This document shows positions 61,613 to 64,000 of a stretch of DNA of 64,000 bases, piece after piece. Position numbers and translations under genes: made by a program. Under the pieces are notes generated by a model. That model had not been told where the DNA came from. It searched no databases and saw only the letters and a program-made list of their open reading frames with translations. The DNA comes from an uncultured Clostridia bacterium (GTDB lineage Bacteria > Bacillota > Clostridia > Christensenellales > HGM11417), in contig CALVJY010000002.1 in assembly GCA_944332455.1 (NCBI GenBank), positions 1 through 64,000 on the forward strand, given 5' to 3'. Position 1 is the stretch's first letter. Every line of letters begins with the position of its first letter.

Positions 61613-62944
61613 ATGAAGGTTTTCGGCACCGACGGCATCCGCGGGACGGTCCGAAAAAGCAGTCTGATCCGGACTGCTTTTTCGGTCAGTCAGGCCCTTT
61701 CGCATCTGGCCGTTTCCCGCAATCCCGACGCCAAAATTTTGGTGGCCCGGGACCCCCGGGACACCGGGGAACTGCTCACCCGCGCGGTCACGGCCGCCCT
61801 GGCCTCCTACGGGGCGGACGCCGTGGACCTGGGGGTGCTGCCCACCCCGGCTCTGGCCCGGCTGTGCGCCCGCTACGAGGCCGACTACGGGGTGATGATC
61901 TCGGCCTCGCACAACCCGCCCGAGTACAACGGCATCAAGATCTTCAACAGCGAGGGCCGGAAGCTCTCCACCGCCGAGGAGGAGTCCCTCGAGGCGCTGA
62001 CCGAGACCCTCCCCCCGCCCGGCCGTCTGGGCCGGTTTTCCGCCCTGCCCGGGGCGGCGGAGGACTATGCCGACGAACTGCGGGGGCTGATCAAAGTCCC
62101 CTTAAGCGGCCTGCGGATCGCCCTGGATCTGAGCAACGGGGCCGCGCTTCGCACCGCGCCCCTGGTCCTCGGGGGGAAGGGCGCCAGGCTCTTTCTGACC
62201 GGGAACGATCCCGACGGGCGGAAGATCAACTGCGAGTGCGGGGCCACCTTCCCCTCCTCCATCGTCCGGGCGGTCAAGGAAAACCGCTGCGACTTCGGCT
62301 TTGCCTTCGACGGGGACGGCGATCGGGTGCTGTTCTGCGACGCCGAGGGGCAGACCTACGGCGGGGACGCCCTTCTTTTCCTGTTCGCGGCCTTTTTAAA
62401 GCCCCAGGGCCGCCTCCGCCGGGACACGGTCGCCGGCACCGTGCTGACCAATCTGGGCTGCGAGGAGGCTTTGAAGGCCATCGGCGTCCGCCTGATCCGC
62501 ACCGACGTGGGCGACAAATTTCTGATGGAGGCCATGCTCAAATGCGACCTCAACCTGGGCGGGGAGGATTCCGGACACCTGCTGCTGCGGGACTACGCCC
62601 AGACCGGGGACGGCCTGCTGTCCGCCGTGATGACCCTGAACGTGCTGCTGGACGGCACCGCCTCCCTGGCCGAGCGCCTGAGCGGCTACGAGGAATATCC
62701 CGTCCGCAGCGTCAACGTCACCGTGGCCGAGGAACAAAAGCAGGCCCTCTTCCTCCACCCCGCCGTGCAGAAGGAGGCCGCGGCCCTGCAGGAGGAGCTG
62801 AAGGGCTGCGGTCGGATCGTCCTCCGCCCCTCCGGCACCGAGCCCAAGATCCGGGTGATGTGCGAGTGCCGGGAGGACTTGTTGGCCGACACCTCGGCCG
62901 CCCGCATGCAGCAGGTGCTGCTGGAGGTCCTGGAAAAGCTGTAA
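61613..62944 (+). CDS. glmM: Phosphoglucosamine mutase
   Basis: 443 residues. Interconverts glucosamine 6- and 1-phosphate for peptidoglycan precursors. FGTDGIRGT at the start, active serine S99 in MISASHNPPEYNGIKIF, metal loop FDGDGDRVLF, and sugar loop GEDSGH all present, and RPSGTEPKIRVM at the end. CAGGAGG precedes the ATG. 61278-61612 has no supported gene. Confidence 0.96.
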   Translation: MKVFGTDGIRGTVRKSSLIRTAFSVSQALSHLAVSRNPDAKILVARDPRDTGELLTRAVTAALASYGADAVDLGVLPTPALARLCARYEADYGVMISASHNPPEYNGIKIFNSEGRKLSTAEEESLEALTETLPPPGRLGRFSALPGAAEDYADELRGLIKVPLSGLRIALDLSNGAALRTAPLVLGGKGARLFLTGNDPDGRKINCECGATFPSSIVRAVKENRCDFGFAFDGDGDRVLFCDAEGQTYGGDALLFLFAAFLKPQGRLRRDTVAGTVLTNLGCEEALKAIGVRLIRTDVGDKFLMEAMLKCDLNLGGEDSGHLLLRDYAQTGDGLLSAVMTLNVLLDGTASLAERLSGYEEYPVRSVNVTVAEEQKQALFLHPAVQKEAAALQEELKGCGRIVLRPSGTEPKIRVMCECREDLLADTSAARMQQVLLEVLEKL

Positions 62945-62988
62945 CGCCCTTCCTGAGCCCTTTGAAAATTCAGACGGAACCTTCCGCC

Positions 62989-63018
62989 GAGGACCCCTTC
63001 CGGGTCCTCTTTTTTTGC
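62989..63018 (+). terminator. Terminator of glmM
   Basis: GAGGACCC / GGGTCCTC stem with CTTCC loop and T7. Confidence 0.88.
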
Positions 63019-63250
63019 GTACTTCTTGACGAGTCGGACCGGGGCGGTATAAACCGCGGAAAGCGGGACATAATTCAAGCCGAAGCCCGGGCCTTCCGTG
63101 AGCTCGGGCAGAGCTGAAAAGCGCCCTCTCCGCCGAACGCACGCGAATCCGGCGAACGTGTACCGCCGGACAAGCCCGCAGGAACGCTTTAAGCGCCCCG
63201 GCCGAAGCGAGCTCTTCCCGGTCTTGGAAAGCGCCCGCGGTTTCCAAACG

Positions 63251-63350
63251 GCCCCGAGGCATTCAAAAATGCCCTGGGGACATTCCAAAATACCCCTGCG
63301 GTATTCAAAAAACGCATCCGAAGTATTCAAAAAACGCCCCTGAGGCGAAA
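63251..63350 (+). repeat. 21-bp tandem repeat upstream of spoIIR
   Basis: Four units starting ATTCAAAAAAC or close to it at 63261, 63282, 63303 and 63325 (ATTCAAAAATGCCC, ATTCCAAAATACCCC, ATTCAAAAAACGC twice). They occupy the place where the spoIIR promoter is expected. 63019-63250 has no gene. Confidence 0.85.
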
Positions 63351-63363
63351 GTGAGGTCTTGTC

Positions 63364-63906
63364 ATGAACCGCAAAAGTCTTCCCGTCTTTCTGGCCCTGA
63401 GTCTGGCCGTCATCATTCTGCTGGCCGCCGGCATGACGCCGAAAAACAATGAAGTCTTCCGCATACATATCCGCGCGGATTCCGATCTGCCGGCGGCGCA
63501 GGCCGTCAAGTACAAGGTCAAGGACGCCGTGGTCAACTTTCTGACCCCCGTGCTGGCCGACTGCGCGGATAAGGCCGAGGCCATGGCCGCCGTCCGGGAA
63601 CTTCTGCCCGAGATCGAGAAGGAGGCCGACGCCGTGCTGGAGGCCGAGGGCTGCGCCTACCGCTGCCGGGCGGCCGTCCGGCAGGAGGAATTTCCGGCCC
63701 GGGACTACAACGGCGTGACCTTCGAGGCCGGGGTGTACGACGCCCTGATCCTGGAGCTGGGTTCGGCCTCCGGGGCCAACTGGTGGTGCGTGGTCTATCC
63801 CCCGATGTGCTTTCTGAACGGCAGCGACAACGGCACCGAGATGATCCGCTACCGCTCCATTCTGGCCGAACTGGTGGAAAAATTCCTGGCCGGGTACGGC
63901 GGATGA
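63364..63906 (+). CDS. spoIIR: Stage II sporulation protein R
   Basis: 180 residues. A signal/anchor (LPVFLALSLAVIILLAAGMT) is followed by FRIHIRADSDLPAAQAVKYK and GVTFEAGVYDALILELGSAS, the SpoIIR signatures. The forespore secretes it to switch on the mother-cell SpoIIGA protease, which activates sigma E. The ribosome site is weak (GAGG). No exact sigma F box could be fixed, as tandem repeats fill the upstream region. 63907-64000 shows no gene. Confidence 0.93.
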   Translation: MNRKSLPVFLALSLAVIILLAAGMTPKNNEVFRIHIRADSDLPAAQAVKYKVKDAVVNFLTPVLADCADKAEAMAAVRELLPEIEKEADAVLEAEGCAYRCRAAVRQEEFPARDYNGVTFEAGVYDALILELGSASGANWWCVVYPPMCFLNGSDNGTEMIRYRSILAELVEKFLAGYGG

Positions 63907-64000
63907 TTCCGGGGCGGGCGCACGCTCCCCCGATCCCGTAAAGCCCGGCGCGCCCTTTAAGGCCCTTCGGACTTTTGGGAACCACTCCCCTTTCCGGCCT

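Overview
The window looks like a chromosomal segment of a spore-forming, GC-rich member of the Clostridia (Bacillota), probably Oscillospirales-like. The evidence is the sporulation genes (spoVAC-spoVAD-spoVAE, spoIIR, yunB-like), the Gram-positive style cysS/pyrH/frr/uppS/cdsA/dxr/rseP run, strong AGGAGG ribosome sites, consensus sigma-A promoters, and CCA-encoding tRNAs. No species can be named from the sequence alone. No rRNA or CRISPR array was seen.

Layout. 1-650: hairpin-rich non-coding repeats. 650-3640 (+): serC, serA (serine synthesis) and a zinc-ribbon membrane protein. 3640-4215: a bidirectional terminator and a stub of an IS30-like transposase. 4214-20105 (-): an AT-rich island, clearly different in base use from its GC-rich surroundings, holding about 20 small co-directional genes. 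Several resemble immunity proteins of polymorphic (Rhs/YD-repeat) toxins: two Imm44-like, two Imm53-like, DUF4304-like, DUF3885-like, DUF2750-like, an LRR protein, and several unnamed paralogous families. Short Rhs-core fragments lie between the genes, and an IS200-type tnpA remnant is fused to an Rhs tail at the right end. No intact toxin remains, so this reads as an orphan immunity array. 20.3-25.5 kb: an NTF2-like gene, two small unknowns each behind a copy of a duplicated promoter/leader element, an exported protein, a small HTH regulator, and a DinB-type polymerase. 25.5-26.8 kb: a dense block of hairpin repeats. 26.8-33.8 kb (-): cysS-pyrH-frr-orf65-uppS-cdsA-dxr-rseP, linking translation, pyrimidine and isoprenoid/phospholipid supply. 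34-38 kb: a leader-peptide-like sORF with a secreted protein, yunB-like, then spoVACDE (+). 38-41.5 kb: two Tyr/Gly/Gln/Pro-rich membrane proteins, DUF2752, and small proteins. 41.5-45.2 kb: two zinc-ribbon proteins (one SPFH) and a DUF1858 protein. 45.3-50.7 kb: AEC transporter, PHP protein, lplA, YitT-like and BI-1-like proteins. 50.9-58.2 kb: an internally deleted D-2-hydroxyacid dehydrogenase, a VanZ-like protein, glyS behind a structured leader, a CPBP protease, an AT-rich beta-propeller gene, and three tRNAs. 58.5-64 kb (+): nitroreductase, histidinol-phosphatase-type PHP protein, trxB-like, glmM, spoIIR.

The housekeeping genes are intact and conventional. The unusual content is the orphan immunity island with its mosaic paralogues and frameshifts, two families of modular hairpin elements scattered through the window in both orientations, a duplicated promoter/leader, and structured 5' leaders of glyS and of a secreted-protein gene. 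Family names such as Imm44, Imm53 and the DUFs are recalled from family consensus patterns, not from a database search.
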